In this document: piece after piece, positions 7,816-16,203 of the stretch
Layout of the letters: each line of letters starts with the position of its first letter
Position numbering within the stretch: position 1 is the first letter of the stretch
DNA from: CAXSBR01 sp964252015
Lineage (GTDB): Bacteria; Actinomycetota; Actinomycetes; Mycobacteriales; Jatrophihabitantaceae
Assembly: GCA_964252015.1 (NCBI GenBank)
Contig: CAXULW010000013.1
Span: forward strand, 40,898-104,897
Direction of reading: 5' to 3'
DNA length: 64,000 bases
The notes under the pieces: model-generated
What the model was told of the DNA's origin: nothing
Seen by the model: the letters and a program-made list of their open reading frames with translations, nothing else
The model's database searches: none
Position numbers and translations under genes: made by a program

Positions 7816-8922
7816 ATGATCAATCTCGAAGCGCTTGCTCCGGTCGAGCAGCAACTCACCCCAACTCTGTGTCCCCTGGAGCAAACCGGGGCCGCGTCAC
7901 CGGGCCGCGGCAGTGACTACGCGCAGCTATGCCGCCTGGTCCGCGACGCGGGCCTGCTGAGGCGTCGACCAGCGCGTTACGGTGCGCGGATCGCCGCAAC
8001 GTTGGCGTTCTACGCAGCCACGTGGGTCGTGATCGTCCTCGTCGGTGACTCGTGGTGGCAGCTGCTGACCGCCGTCGTCCTAGGCGTGGCGGTCACCCAG
8101 GTCGCGTTCCTCGGCCACGACGCCGGCCACCTGCAGATCTTCGCCACCCGTCGCGCCAACGACCGGTTCGGTCAGCTGATGAGCGCGATCACCGGGCTCA
8201 GCTTCGGCTGGTGGGTGGGCAAACATACCCGCCACCACGCCAACCCCAACAAAGAGGATCACGACCCCGACATCGGCGACGGTGTATTCGCGTTCACCAC
8301 CACCCAGATCGCCGCGCGCACCGGGGGACTGGGTCGCGTCCTCGCGGCCCGACAGGCGTGGCTGTTCTTCCCCCTGCTCACCTTCGAGGGCTACAACCTG
8401 CGCGTGGCCAGCCTGCTGTCGCTACGGTCGGCCGGGCAACGCAGCACCCGGGGCGGCAACCGAGCCGTCGAGCTGACCATGTGGATCATGAACATCGTGG
8501 TGTACTGCACCGCGCTGCTGCTGATCATGTCTCCGGTGACGGCGCTGGCGTTCGTCGCCGTACACCAAGGTGTGTGGGGTTTCTACATGGGCTGCTCGTT
8601 CGCGCCGAGTCACAAGGGCATGCCGATCATCGCCGCCGAGGAGGACGTCGACTTCCTTCGCCGCCAGGTGCTGACCTCACGCGACGTCCGCGGCGGGGTG
8701 TTCACCGATCTTCTGCTGGGCGGGTTGAACTATCAGATCGAACACCACTTGTTCCCCAGCATGCCGCGCGCGAACCTCCGGCGCGCTCAAGAGCTGACGC
8801 GTGCTTACTGCGCCGACCGTAACGTCGCCTATTGCCAAACCAGCCTGCTCGGTTCCTACCTCGCCGCCCTACGTCACCTCAACACCCTTGGCGCTCCCCT
8901 ACGAGGTCACAACCGGTCGTGA
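7816..8922 (+). CDS. membrane fatty acid desaturase
   Basis: This 368-aa protein has the three histidine boxes that bind the di-iron centre: HDAGH (101-105), HTRHH (137-141) and QIEHH (307-311), with hydrophobic segments around residues 58-100, 180-200 and 225-255. The QxxHH third box and overall length fit acyl-CoA/acyl-lipid front-end or DesA3-like desaturases, which insert a double bond using O2 and electrons from a ferredoxin- or flavin-type partner. No cytochrome b5 domain is fused. It has no obvious operon partner. The preceding 260 nt (7557-7815) contains no convincing gene. Confidence 0.9.
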   Translation: MINLEALAPVEQQLTPTLCPLEQTGAASPGRGSDYAQLCRLVRDAGLLRRRPARYGARIAATLAFYAATWVVIVLVGDSWWQLLTAVVLGVAVTQVAFLGHDAGHLQIFATRRANDRFGQLMSAITGLSFGWWVGKHTRHHANPNKEDHDPDIGDGVFAFTTTQIAARTGGLGRVLAARQAWLFFPLLTFEGYNLRVASLLSLRSAGQRSTRGGNRAVELTMWIMNIVVYCTALLLIMSPVTALAFVAVHQGVWGFYMGCSFAPSHKGMPIIAAEEDVDFLRRQVLTSRDVRGGVFTDLLLGGLNYQIEHHLFPSMPRANLRRAQELTRAYCADRNVAYCQTSLLGSYLAALRHLNTLGAPLRGHNRS

Positions 8923-9073
8923 GCCCAAGCTTTCGGCAGCGATCTTGGGTTGGTAGTCTCGATGCCGGTTAGGACATAGCCAGCCCGGCAACACCGGATC
9001 ACCGCTGGTTCCGGGTGCTGAGCGAGCCGCTCGCGCCGGGCATTACGGGCCACCCTGCGTATTCGGGATAGTC

Positions 9074-9283
9074 ATGTCACCCCCCTTTTCCTTTGGCGTA
9101 CCCCCGGTATCCGGTCGTGCGCGCATCAGATGGACCAAAGCGGAAAGACGGCCGCAGACCCGGGAAGCTTCCGCGGAAGTGACCCCTGAACCCCTTTCCG
9201 AGGTCGACGTCGATGTGAAGCGCCGGTTCGACGCCCTCCGGGTTCGATCGCTGACAAAGCGTGCTGAGGCGAGAGACAGATGA
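9074..9283 (+). CDS. small hypothetical protein, coupled to next gene
   Basis: A 69-aa charged frame ends in VDVDVKRRFDALRVRSLTKR, a possible helical tail. Its TGA overlaps the ATG of the next gene (ATGA), the arrangement used for coupled genes throughout the window. That overlap is the main support; there is no recognisable family and only a weak upstream GGGA. Confidence 0.35.
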   Translation: MSPPFSFGVPPVSGRARIRWTKAERRPQTREASAEVTPEPLSEVDVDVKRRFDALRVRSLTKRAEARDR

Positions 9284-9954
9284 ACCAGTTGCCAGACGCC
9301 CGCACGGCCCTCGCGCAAACGCTGGAATCAGAGGCGAGCTGGTCGGTGCTGAAAGCCCACCAGTACCAGGACGACCGCACCGAGCGATGGGCCGCCGCTG
9401 CCCTCGCGTGTGCCGCCTACCTACGCGCGCGGCCCGATGATGATGACGAACGCGTCAACCGCATCGCGGCCGCCTGCGCGTGGAACCAATGGCAGGACGG
9501 CCTCCACCTCGGCAAGGATGCGTCACTGTGGGCGTCGCGATGCGAGCTGCCGCCCGAGCAGTTCCTCGACGCGCTGGCCATGGCCGCCGAGTCCGATGCC
9601 CAGCGCGACCATGACGATGCTCGCAAGCACGGCCACCCTGACGCTGACCAGGCCCTGCACGTGGAGAGTCGGCGCGACGGCGCGACTTGCGCGGCCATCC
9701 GGGCTATCCGAACGGCCCGGCGCGACAACGACGGGTGCGACGGCGCCGGGGACCCTGCGGCGCTGCTCACGTCGTGGCTGGGCCCGATCACCGACCCGGG
9801 TTACCGGGCCCGGCAGGACGAGTTGATGGGCGCGGTGGTCGGCATCGCGCGCGCGCTGGCCGAGGTGATGGAGCAACTGGATCCCGGCCGCGCGGACACG
9901 GTATTCGACACGGCTGCGGTCCAGGCGCAGGACGGAGTCGCCGCGCCACACTGA
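9280..9954 (+). CDS. hypothetical protein, 224 aa
   Basis: This is a soluble, Ala- and Asp-rich, mostly helical protein without signal peptide or membrane helix. The region CAAYLRARPDDDDERVNRIA and the later SWLGPITDPGYRARQDELMG are typical of folded sequence, while the middle (~107-125) is a His/Asp-rich linker (DAQRDHDDARKHGHPDADQA). I do not recognise a family. It follows the 69-aa frame with an ATGA overlap and precedes the secreted nuclease gene by 127 nt. Confidence 0.6.
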   Translation: MNQLPDARTALAQTLESEASWSVLKAHQYQDDRTERWAAAALACAAYLRARPDDDDERVNRIAAACAWNQWQDGLHLGKDASLWASRCELPPEQFLDALAMAAESDAQRDHDDARKHGHPDADQALHVESRRDGATCAAIRAIRTARRDNDGCDGAGDPAALLTSWLGPITDPGYRARQDELMGAVVGIARALAEVMEQLDPGRADTVFDTAAVQAQDGVAAPH

Positions 9955-10081
9955 CCCCCGCCCCCGTCGTTCGGAGTTGGCCTTCGATCGAGTCGCGCTG
10001 CCCCGTGCGGTGTGATCAACTCTGGCCGTCGCGCACGCGAGCTCTTGTGGTTCGCGCGGCCGAGCCGACTCCGAGGGGCCA

Positions 10082-11182
10082 ATGTCGTCGTCTGTTCGTC
10101 CGCCGAGGTCGCCGGTGCCGGGTTGGCGGGCCAACCGCTGGAAATGGGTCGCAACCGCGGCGGTTGTCCTCGCGGCGGTAGCCGCACTGGCTGGCCGCAG
10201 CCCCGCGTCGCACCCGGCGGGCGCTACCGCCGGGTCCAGCTCGACGGTGCCGCATTCCACGCCGACACCACGGAGCACGACGGCGGTCACGTCATCGCCG
10301 GCTGCACCCACGCGCACGTCGCCGTCGCGGGTGACGACGACGCCCGGACCGGCGCCGGCCCAGGCGGGTACGGCGCTGGCGGTGTTGGCGGCCGTGGCCG
10401 TGAAGGGCCGGGCGCCGCTGACCGGGTACGCGCGGGAACAGTTCGGTCCGTCCTGGACGGACGTGAACCACAACGGGTGCGACACCCGGGACGACATCTT
10501 CGCCGCCCAACTGACCCACGTCCGGACCGACGGCGGGTGCCGGGTTGTGTCGGGATCGGAAGCCGACCCGTACACGAACGCCTCGCTGTACTACGTGCGC
10601 GGCCGCTCGACCATCGACATCGATCACGTCGTCGCGTTGGGCGATGCGTGGCAGACCGGCGCCCAGCAACTGTCGGTCACCACGCGTACCGCGTTCGCCA
10701 ACGACCCGTTGAACCTGCTCGCGGTGAGCGCGGCCGCGAACCGGGCCAAGGGCGACGCCGACGCGGCGTCGTGGCTGCCGAAGCAAAGGTCCTACCGGTG
10801 TGCCTACGTCGCCCGGCAGGTTGCGGTCAAGGCCCGGTACCACCTGTGGATGACCCGGGCCGAACACGTTGCCATCGCGACCATCCTCGCCCGGTGTCCG
10901 ACCCAGGCCTCCCCGACCGCTGGGTCCGCCCGCAACCACACGCCGTGGACAGCACCGACGCCGACGCCGACGCACACTTCAGCACCGACCAGTCACCCGA
11001 AAACGCAGGCACCGACGCCGAGCTGGCCGCCCACGCAGGTACCGACGACCCCGCTGGCGCCGGCGCCGGTCCATCCGGGTTCGTACTGCGCGCCCCAGGG
11101 TGCCACCGGGGTGACCAGCCGGGGCACGTCGATGGTGTGCGGGCCGGCTTCGGATGGCCGCAACCGGTGGCACCAGAGCTGA
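10082..11182 (+). CDS. secreted HNH-type nuclease with Pro/Thr stalk
   Basis: The protein begins with a basic stretch and one hydrophobic segment (~21-38), then a Ser/Thr/Pro-rich linker to ~95. A catalytic domain of the DUF1524/HNH type follows: STIDIDHVVALGDAW (DH at 181-182), then NDPLNLLAVSAAANRAKGDA and WLPKQRSYRCAYVA. A second PT-rich stalk spans ~275-328. The C-terminal ~30 residues (YCAPQGATGVTSRGTSMVCG ending DGRNRWH) match a short motif found at the ends of many actinobacterial secreted nucleases. It probably degrades extracellular DNA, at the surface or released. No immunity protein is evident. Confidence 0.85.
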   Translation: MSSSVRPPRSPVPGWRANRWKWVATAAVVLAAVAALAGRSPASHPAGATAGSSSTVPHSTPTPRSTTAVTSSPAAPTRTSPSRVTTTPGPAPAQAGTALAVLAAVAVKGRAPLTGYAREQFGPSWTDVNHNGCDTRDDIFAAQLTHVRTDGGCRVVSGSEADPYTNASLYYVRGRSTIDIDHVVALGDAWQTGAQQLSVTTRTAFANDPLNLLAVSAAANRAKGDADAASWLPKQRSYRCAYVARQVAVKARYHLWMTRAEHVAIATILARCPTQASPTAGSARNHTPWTAPTPTPTHTSAPTSHPKTQAPTPSWPPTQVPTTPLAPAPVHPGSYCAPQGATGVTSRGTSMVCGPASDGRNRWHQS

Positions 11183-11252
11183 GACGGCCCGAGCGCCGCG
11201 CCATCAGCCGCCCGGGAGCGTTACCCCGGCTCGGCGCGTCTAGCGGTAGGGG

Positions 11253-11969
11253 TCAGCTGGGGCGGTCGATCTCAGCCCGGTTGATCGTTCCGACGAACGG
11301 GTCGCACTCCACCTTCGTGCCGTTGCACGCGGTCTTTCCACCAATGGACAGCTGCTGGTTGTTGGAGATACTGCCGGTGGCGCCCTTCTTCGTCGCGACA
11401 ACCTTGCCGTCGACCGTCATCTGCACCTGGGTAGCGGTCCTGGCGCAGGTGACCGTGTGGAACTCCCTGACCTTGACCAGGCCCGGGGGCGAGCCGACCC
11501 CGCCGTTGCCGGACGAGCCGCGGAAGAGGCAGTCGATGATCCCGTTGGCGATCTCCATCTTGAAGAATCCGCCGGGGGTGGTCGCCTGGCCCTTCTGGAT
11601 GATGTTGCGGTCGCTGACGGTGAACGCGAACGACACGGTCACCGAGAAGTTGCCGGTGCCCGGGTCGAGCAGCGAGTTGTCCGGCACCGTGACCACATGC
11701 CCCGGGTCGTAGGGGGAGTGGTTGTCGGCGAACGGGAACTTGTAGCCGACGAGGCCCTGGGTGGCGTAGCCAGTGGTGATCTTGTTGCCGATCTTGCCGT
11801 TGAGGTGGTGGCCGCTGGAGTCGGTCATGACCGTGGCGCCTTTGGCCTCGTTCATCTCCCAGATCGCGACCGGGTTCGCCGAAGCCGCACTGGCCGGTGC
11901 GCCGAACGCGACAACCGAGGCCGCGCCCAAGAAGAGCATCATCGTTGCAAACGTGACAGTGCGCTTCAT
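11253..11969 (-). CDS. secreted LamG/concanavalin A-like protein
   Basis: The 238-aa protein has a signal peptide (MKRTVTFATMMLFLGAASVV ending in ASAASA) and one jelly-roll lectin domain: VAIWEMNEAKGATVMTDSSG, HHLNGKIGN, FSVTVSFAFTVSDRNIIQKG and QVQMTVDGKVVATKKG are typical LamG strands. A Cys pair near the end (CNGTKVEC) may form a disulfide. It likely binds glycans or surfaces outside the cell. I prefer the ATG at 11969, which gives a standard signal peptide, over 11999. It is convergent with the HNH nuclease gene. Confidence 0.8.
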   Translation of the reverse strand: MKRTVTFATMMLFLGAASVVAFGAPASAASANPVAIWEMNEAKGATVMTDSSGHHLNGKIGNKITTGYATQGLVGYKFPFADNHSPYDPGHVVTVPDNSLLDPGTGNFSVTVSFAFTVSDRNIIQKGQATTPGGFFKMEIANGIIDCLFRGSSGNGGVGSPPGLVKVREFHTVTCARTATQVQMTVDGKVVATKKGATGSISNNQQLSIGGKTACNGTKVECDPFVGTINRAEIDRPS

Positions 11970-12061
11970 GTTCCGGAGGGTAACGCAGAGGAACTTCATT
12001 TACCATCGGCTCAGCCCCGGCTATCGACTGAACCAGCAGAGGCTGGGGCGGACCAAGTGCT

Positions 12062-12091
12062 GTTTCAGTCAGCCGCGCCCCCGCCTGAAAC
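12062..12091 (-). terminator. hairpin downstream of tRNA-Leu
   Basis: Perfect 7-bp arms (GTTTCAG and CTGAAAC) enclose a GC-rich loop. It is the second of two hairpins following the tRNA on the minus strand and may act together with the stronger one at 12097-12119. Confidence 0.4.
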
Positions 12092-12096
12092 GACTC

Positions 12097-12119
12097 CAGG
12101 CCCCGGAATCCGGGGCCTG
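12097..12119 (-). terminator. terminator hairpin of tRNA-Leu
   Basis: A perfect 10-bp stem (CAGGCCCCGG / CCGGGGCCTG) with the 3-nt loop AAT begins 5 nt beyond the tRNA 3' end. There is no long U-tract, as is usual for high-GC actinobacterial terminators. Confidence 0.7.
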
Positions 12120-12124
12120 CAGAG

Positions 12125-12209
12125 TGTCCGAGGGGGGACTTGAACCCCCACGCCCGGTAAAGGGCACTAGCACCTCAAGCTAGCGCGTCTGCCATTCCGC
12201 CACTCGGAC
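12125..12209 (-). tRNA. tRNA-Leu (anticodon GAG)
   Basis: Reading the minus strand gives an 85-nt class II tRNA: acceptor stem GTCCGAG pairing with CTCGGAC, discriminator A, D-arm with TGGCGGAATGGCAGACGC, anticodon stem CTAGC/GCTAG around loop TTGAGGT (anticodon GAG, Leu CUC/CUU), a long variable arm (GTGCCC...GGGC) and T-loop GGTTCAAGTCC. CCA is not encoded; the next bases are CTCT. Confidence 0.96.
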
Positions 12210-12334
12210 AAGTGCGGCGCCGAGTCTAACCCGCCACGGCACCGCGCTTTCCGTGCGTACTTGCGAAATGCTGGTGCCGACACCGTCCCGGCCACATCGG
12301 TCCCGCGCTCAGGGGTGGCTGGTAGAACCGACGC

Positions 12335-13678
12335 ATGAGCCCAGGTGACGTCTCGACCGACCCCCAGCACGTGCCGCCCGGCGGCGCCGCGACCCTGGCC
12401 CAGGACGAGGTAGCCGCCCTGCTGAGCGAGCTCATCCGCATCAACACCTCGAATCCGACCCATCCCGAGCGACCGGCGGCCGAGTGGGTCGCGGGCAAGC
12501 TGGACGAGGTCGGCATCGAGTCCGAGATCGTCGAGTCGGAGCCGGGTCGGGCGTCGGTGCTGGCCCGGGTCGAGGGCACGGACCCGTCCCGCCCGCCGCT
12601 GCTGATCCACGGCCACCTCGATGTGGTACCGGCCCAGGCCGAGGAATGGACGGTGGACCCGTTCGCCGGCGAGATCCGCGACGGCCTGGTCTGGGGGCGC
12701 GGTGCGGTCGACATGAAGGACATGGACGCGATGACGTTGGCAGTCATCCGCGAATGGCGGCGCACCGGTACGAAGCCGCCGCGTGACATCGTGCTCGCCT
12801 TCGTCGCCGACGAGGAGGCGGGCGGCGCGAAGGGCGCGCATTACCTGGTCGACCACCGCCCGGACTTCTTCGCCGACTGCACCGAGGCGATCAGTGAGGT
12901 CGGCGGGTTCAGCGTCAGCCTGAACGACCAGGCCCGCCTCTACCTGATCCAGACGGCCGAGAAAGGGATCGGCTGGCTGCAGTTGAAGGCCAAGAACCGA
13001 CCCGGGCACGGCTCGATGGTGCATCCCGACAACGCCGTCACCCAGCTGGCCCGGGCGGTGACCCGCTTCGGTGAGTACGAGTCGCCGGTGATCGTGACCG
13101 ACACCATGCGTGAGCTGCTCGACGACATCGCCGGGCTGACCGGGCTGCAGTTCGACGAGAACGATCCCAATGCCTCGCTGCAGCACTTCGGTGCCGGCGC
13201 GCGCATGCTCGGCGCCGCGCTGCGCAACACCGCCAACCCGACGATGCTCACGGCCGGCTACAAGGCCAACGTGATCCCGTCCTCGGCCGAGGCGACCATC
13301 GACACCCGCTTCCTGCCCGGCCAGGAGCACGAGTGGGAAGCGAAAGTGGCCGAACTCGCCGGCGACGACGTCGAGTTCGAGTGGCTGCACAAGGACATCG
13401 CGGTGGAAACGACGTTCGACGGCGCGATCGTCGAGGCGATGGTGCAATCGCTGAAGGCCGAAGACCCCGGCGCGCAGCCCGTGCCTTACCTGATGAGCGG
13501 CGGTACCGACGCCAAGTCGTTCTCCACGCTGGGTATTCGCTGCTTCGGTTTCTCGCCGCTGTTACTGCCGCCCGACCTGGACTTCACCTCGCTGTTCCAT
13601 GGAATCGACGAGCGCGTCCCCGTCGACGCATTGCAGTTCGGCTGCCGGGTGTTGGCCCGGTTCCTCAGCGCGTCGTGA
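12335..13678 (+). CDS. M20-family metallopeptidase
   Basis: This 447-aa protein has the M20 di-zinc fold: HGHLDVVP supplies the first His/Asp, WGRGAVDMKD the bridging Asp, FVADEEAGG the catalytic and metal-binding Glu pair, and the terminal SLFHGIDERVP the last His. The dimerisation insert lies between ~200 and 340. The family includes dipeptidases, succinyl-diaminopimelate desuccinylases and acylases; sequence alone does not choose among them. It belongs to the large M20/M25/M40 group widely annotated in actinobacteria. It is transcribed away from tRNA-Leu and convergent with the next gene. Confidence 0.9.
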   Translation: MSPGDVSTDPQHVPPGGAATLAQDEVAALLSELIRINTSNPTHPERPAAEWVAGKLDEVGIESEIVESEPGRASVLARVEGTDPSRPPLLIHGHLDVVPAQAEEWTVDPFAGEIRDGLVWGRGAVDMKDMDAMTLAVIREWRRTGTKPPRDIVLAFVADEEAGGAKGAHYLVDHRPDFFADCTEAISEVGGFSVSLNDQARLYLIQTAEKGIGWLQLKAKNRPGHGSMVHPDNAVTQLARAVTRFGEYESPVIVTDTMRELLDDIAGLTGLQFDENDPNASLQHFGAGARMLGAALRNTANPTMLTAGYKANVIPSSAEATIDTRFLPGQEHEWEAKVAELAGDDVEFEWLHKDIAVETTFDGAIVEAMVQSLKAEDPGAQPVPYLMSGGTDAKSFSTLGIRCFGFSPLLLPPDLDFTSLFHGIDERVPVDALQFGCRVLARFLSAS

Positions 13679-13724
13679 TGCCAGCACGGCCGACGGGTTG
13701 ATCCGCCGAGGAACCGGGCTCCGG

Positions 13725-14276
13725 TCAGGTCGTCCGATGCACCGTGAACGGAACCTGGGCCGGGTGGGCCTTGGTCACCCCGAGGTAGACCCGCGACGCC
13801 GGCAACCGCACGTTGCCGACGTTGAGGTGCGCGACCGTGATCGACGTGGCGCAGTCGGCGTGGAAGTCCACCCCGTCGACGTGGCCGTAGTTGGCGAACG
13901 CGAACACCAGGGTGCGGTGGTCGGCGCTCAGGCGGGCGACGTCGCCCTTCTCCAACCGAACCGGGTCGATGCGCATGGCCGTAGAGCTGGTGATCGTGCC
14001 GGTGTAGACATCTCGGCTCGAGCTGCGGTGGGTCACCCGCAGGTGCATGCCGTGCGTGTCGTGCCAGAGGTAGTCGCCGCCTCGGTCACCCCCGGAGAAG
14101 CCGGGCGGCGCACCCTGGATGCGATCGGCCCACGGGCCGGCGTCACACGCCGCTTGCGCGGATGGGGCTGCGGACGGGGACGTGGGGGCGGCAGTCGCCG
14201 GTGCCGACACCGCGAGACCGGCCGAACCGGCCAGCGCGGTGCCAGCCGCCAGCAGCAGCAGACGTCGATGGTTCAT
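13725..14276 (-). CDS. secreted protein of unknown function
   Basis: The 183-aa protein opens with a basic n-region and a hydrophobic core (MNHRRLLLLAAGTALAGSAG) ending in SAPATAAP, a Sec signal peptide. The mature part is a beta-rich domain: YLWHDTHGMHLRVTHRSSSR, DVYTGTITSSTAMRIDPVRL and RTLVFAFANYGHVDGVDFHA, with Cys residues near each end that could pair. It lacks known catalytic motifs. ATG 14276 is chosen over 14321 because AAGGGA lies just upstream and the signal peptide begins there. Confidence 0.65.
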   Translation of the reverse strand: MNHRRLLLLAAGTALAGSAGLAVSAPATAAPTSPSAAPSAQAACDAGPWADRIQGAPPGFSGGDRGGDYLWHDTHGMHLRVTHRSSSRDVYTGTITSSTAMRIDPVRLEKGDVARLSADHRTLVFAFANYGHVDGVDFHADCATSITVAHLNVGNVRLPASRVYLGVTKAHPAQVPFTVHRTT

Positions 14277-14409
14277 GGAGCTTCCCTTCGCCTGTGGCCG
14301 CCTCTCGTGGGCGACCGACACGCGAAGACTGGGCTGTGAATGTGCGGATCCGATCAGCGTCCGGTCGGCGTTGCGTCCGCGTCTGATTCAGGAATGACGT
14401 GGTTGGAAC

Positions 14410-14637
14410 TCAGGTGTACAGACCGGGCAGGGGTACCGCGTCAGCGTCGTGCGGGCGGCGCTTGCGACGCAGGACGATCCGGCGGGTCCCGTCGACGTAG
14501 CGCTGGACCCGGGCCAGCTCCCACCCGCCGTACTCGGCGTGCAGGGCCAGGCGCACCGCCGCGTTCATCCGGCTCACGTCGCCGGGGATGCGCATGGGTG
14601 CGTACTCCCACTCGGTGTCGACCTCGGCGGCAGTCAT
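14410..14637 (-). CDS. DUF5703 family protein
   Basis: This 75-aa protein matches the actinobacterial DUF5703 pattern: WEYAPMRIPGDVSRMNAAVR, then LHAEYGGWELARVQRYVDGT and RRIVLRRKRR. Homologues are small, conserved and of unknown function. It lies downstream of the glycosyltransferase operon on the same strand, separated by 72 nt that include a short direct repeat (GTCAATCCTCGG type). Confidence 0.7.
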   Translation of the reverse strand: MTAAEVDTEWEYAPMRIPGDVSRMNAAVRLALHAEYGGWELARVQRYVDGTRRIVLRRKRRPHDADAVPLPGLYT

Positions 14638-14709
14638 CGTCGGGCCATTGTTCCACTGACCGACGGGGTTGCGGAACGCCCTGGGTCAGTCCTCGCGTCA
14701 ATCCTCGGG

Positions 14710-16203
14710 TCAATCCTCGTGCTTGAGCCGCGGCCAGACCGTGCTCCAGCCGCCGACGGGGCCGCGGCAGACGGCGACCGGTTGGCCCTGCTCCTCGTTG
14801 TCGACGTCCACCCCGTTGTCCAGGTGGGCCACGGTCGAGCACGACGCGAACAGCCTGGCCGCGTAGTCGACCTCACCGCCGACGAACACGACCACGGTGG
14901 CCGACGCCGGCGGCCGGCCCTGGAAGTAGAGCTGGTTCTGCGCGCTGTACCCACGCGGCAGGCCGAGCGCCGGGCCGTAGCGGGCCAGCGCGCCGGCCTC
15001 GCCGTAGTTGCTGGCCACCACCACCGTGCGGGCCCGATCGGCCGCGGGCAGGCCCCGATAGACGGCGGCGACCTGGCGGGCGTACGCGGGCCAGCCCACG
15101 CTGTCGGCGACGGCCTGGTTGATCCCGGGTACGGGCGTGTCGTGCAACGCTCCGACCGGGATCAGCGGCAACGCGATGATCGCGCTGACAACCGCGTTGA
15201 CGGCAACTACGGCCGCAACAACCGTGCGCCGCGCGCCGACCCGCCGCCGGACAACCCAGTCGCAGGTGGGGACACAGCCGATCGCGAAGTACATGCCGAT
15301 CAGCGGCAGCGGGTAGTACGACTGCGAGCCTAGAATGAACACGAGCGCCAGCAGCACGGGCAGGGCGGCGGCCAGGAACCGGATCGGGCGCCACTGGGGA
15401 CGGCGCCACAGCGCGACCACGCCGCTTATCCAGACCACGACCAGCGGCGGCCCCAGCAACAACGCCAACGTCGGCCACATGGAGATGCGGACATCGCCGG
15501 CGTTGTGGGCGGACAGCTGACGCCCGAACTCGAGCTGGGGCCAGCCGTGCAGTGCCTGGTAGAGCACGTTGGGCAACCCGAAGGCCACGGCCACCCCGAT
15601 CGCGGCGAGCACCGGGTGCGCGGCCAACAGCCGCCGCGGTCCGGTGATCAGGATGCCGCCGGCCAGCGCGGTCAGCAGGATGACGATCAGCAGCTTGTTG
15701 TACAGGCCGATGCCCACGACTAACCCGGCCCACAGCCACCACCGATCCTGGTGGCGCAGACGCGCCCGGATGACGAACAACAGCACGAGCAGCCAGACCG
15801 CCTCGTCGATGCTGGTGGTGAGCAGGACGTGCCCGAGCACGAGTGGGAACGCGGCGAACGCGTACGCCCAGGCACTGAGCGTCTGTGCGCCGCGGCTGCC
15901 GCCGACCTCGCGGGTGATGCCGGCCACGACCAGCACCGACACGGTGGCGGCGAGCGTGGCCCACAGGCGCAGGGCCCAGACTTCGTCGGTGAGCAGGTCG
16001 CGGCTGATCCGGACCAGCAGGGGAGTGAGCGGCGGCTGGTCGAGGTAGCCCCAGCCGGGTCGCAGGGCACGGAAGTACAGCTCGTCGCGTTCGTAGCCGT
16101 ACCGCGCGCTCGTCGCCGTGAGCACCACGGCCTGGACCACGACCGCGGCCCATACCGGGCCACGTGCGAACCGCGGCCGTTCGCCCGAAGTCGTCTCGGT
16201 CAC
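14710..16203 (-). CDS. GT39-like membrane glycosyltransferase
   Basis: The ~497-aa polytopic protein resembles the PMT_2/ArnT superfamily (Pfam PMT_2). An early loop contains YGYERDELYF, the acidic motif of lipid-phosphate-sugar dependent transferases; then RPGWGYLDQPPLTPLLVRIS and many TM helices follow. The C-terminal ~130 residues form an extracytoplasmic domain (NYGEAGALARYGPALGLPRG). It probably transfers a sugar from a polyprenyl donor; acceptor unknown. GTG 16203 is chosen because it overlaps the phosphoesterase stop by 4 nt (GTGA). It ends the AKR-RecD-phosphoesterase-GT39 operon. Confidence 0.8.
   Translation of the reverse strand: MTETTSGERPRFARGPVWAAVVVQAVVLTATSARYGYERDELYFRALRPGWGYLDQPPLTPLLVRISRDLLTDEVWALRLWATLAATVSVLVVAGITREVGGSRGAQTLSAWAYAFAAFPLVLGHVLLTTSIDEAVWLLVLLFVIRARLRHQDRWWLWAGLVVGIGLYNKLLIVILLTALAGGILITGPRRLLAAHPVLAAIGVAVAFGLPNVLYQALHGWPQLEFGRQLSAHNAGDVRISMWPTLALLLGPPLVVVWISGVVALWRRPQWRPIRFLAAALPVLLALVFILGSQSYYPLPLIGMYFAIGCVPTCDWVVRRRVGARRTVVAAVVAVNAVVSAIIALPLIPVGALHDTPVPGINQAVADSVGWPAYARQVAAVYRGLPAADRARTVVVASNYGEAGALARYGPALGLPRGYSAQNQLYFQGRPPASATVVVFVGGEVDYAARLFASCSTVAHLDNGVDVDNEEQGQPVAVCRGPVGGWSTVWPRLKHED

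Noticed and set aside
10082..11969. Prophage or toxin-immunity cassette around the HNH nuclease
   Set aside because: No phage structural, integrase or immunity genes are adjacent; both products have signal sequences and lie among chromosomal genes.
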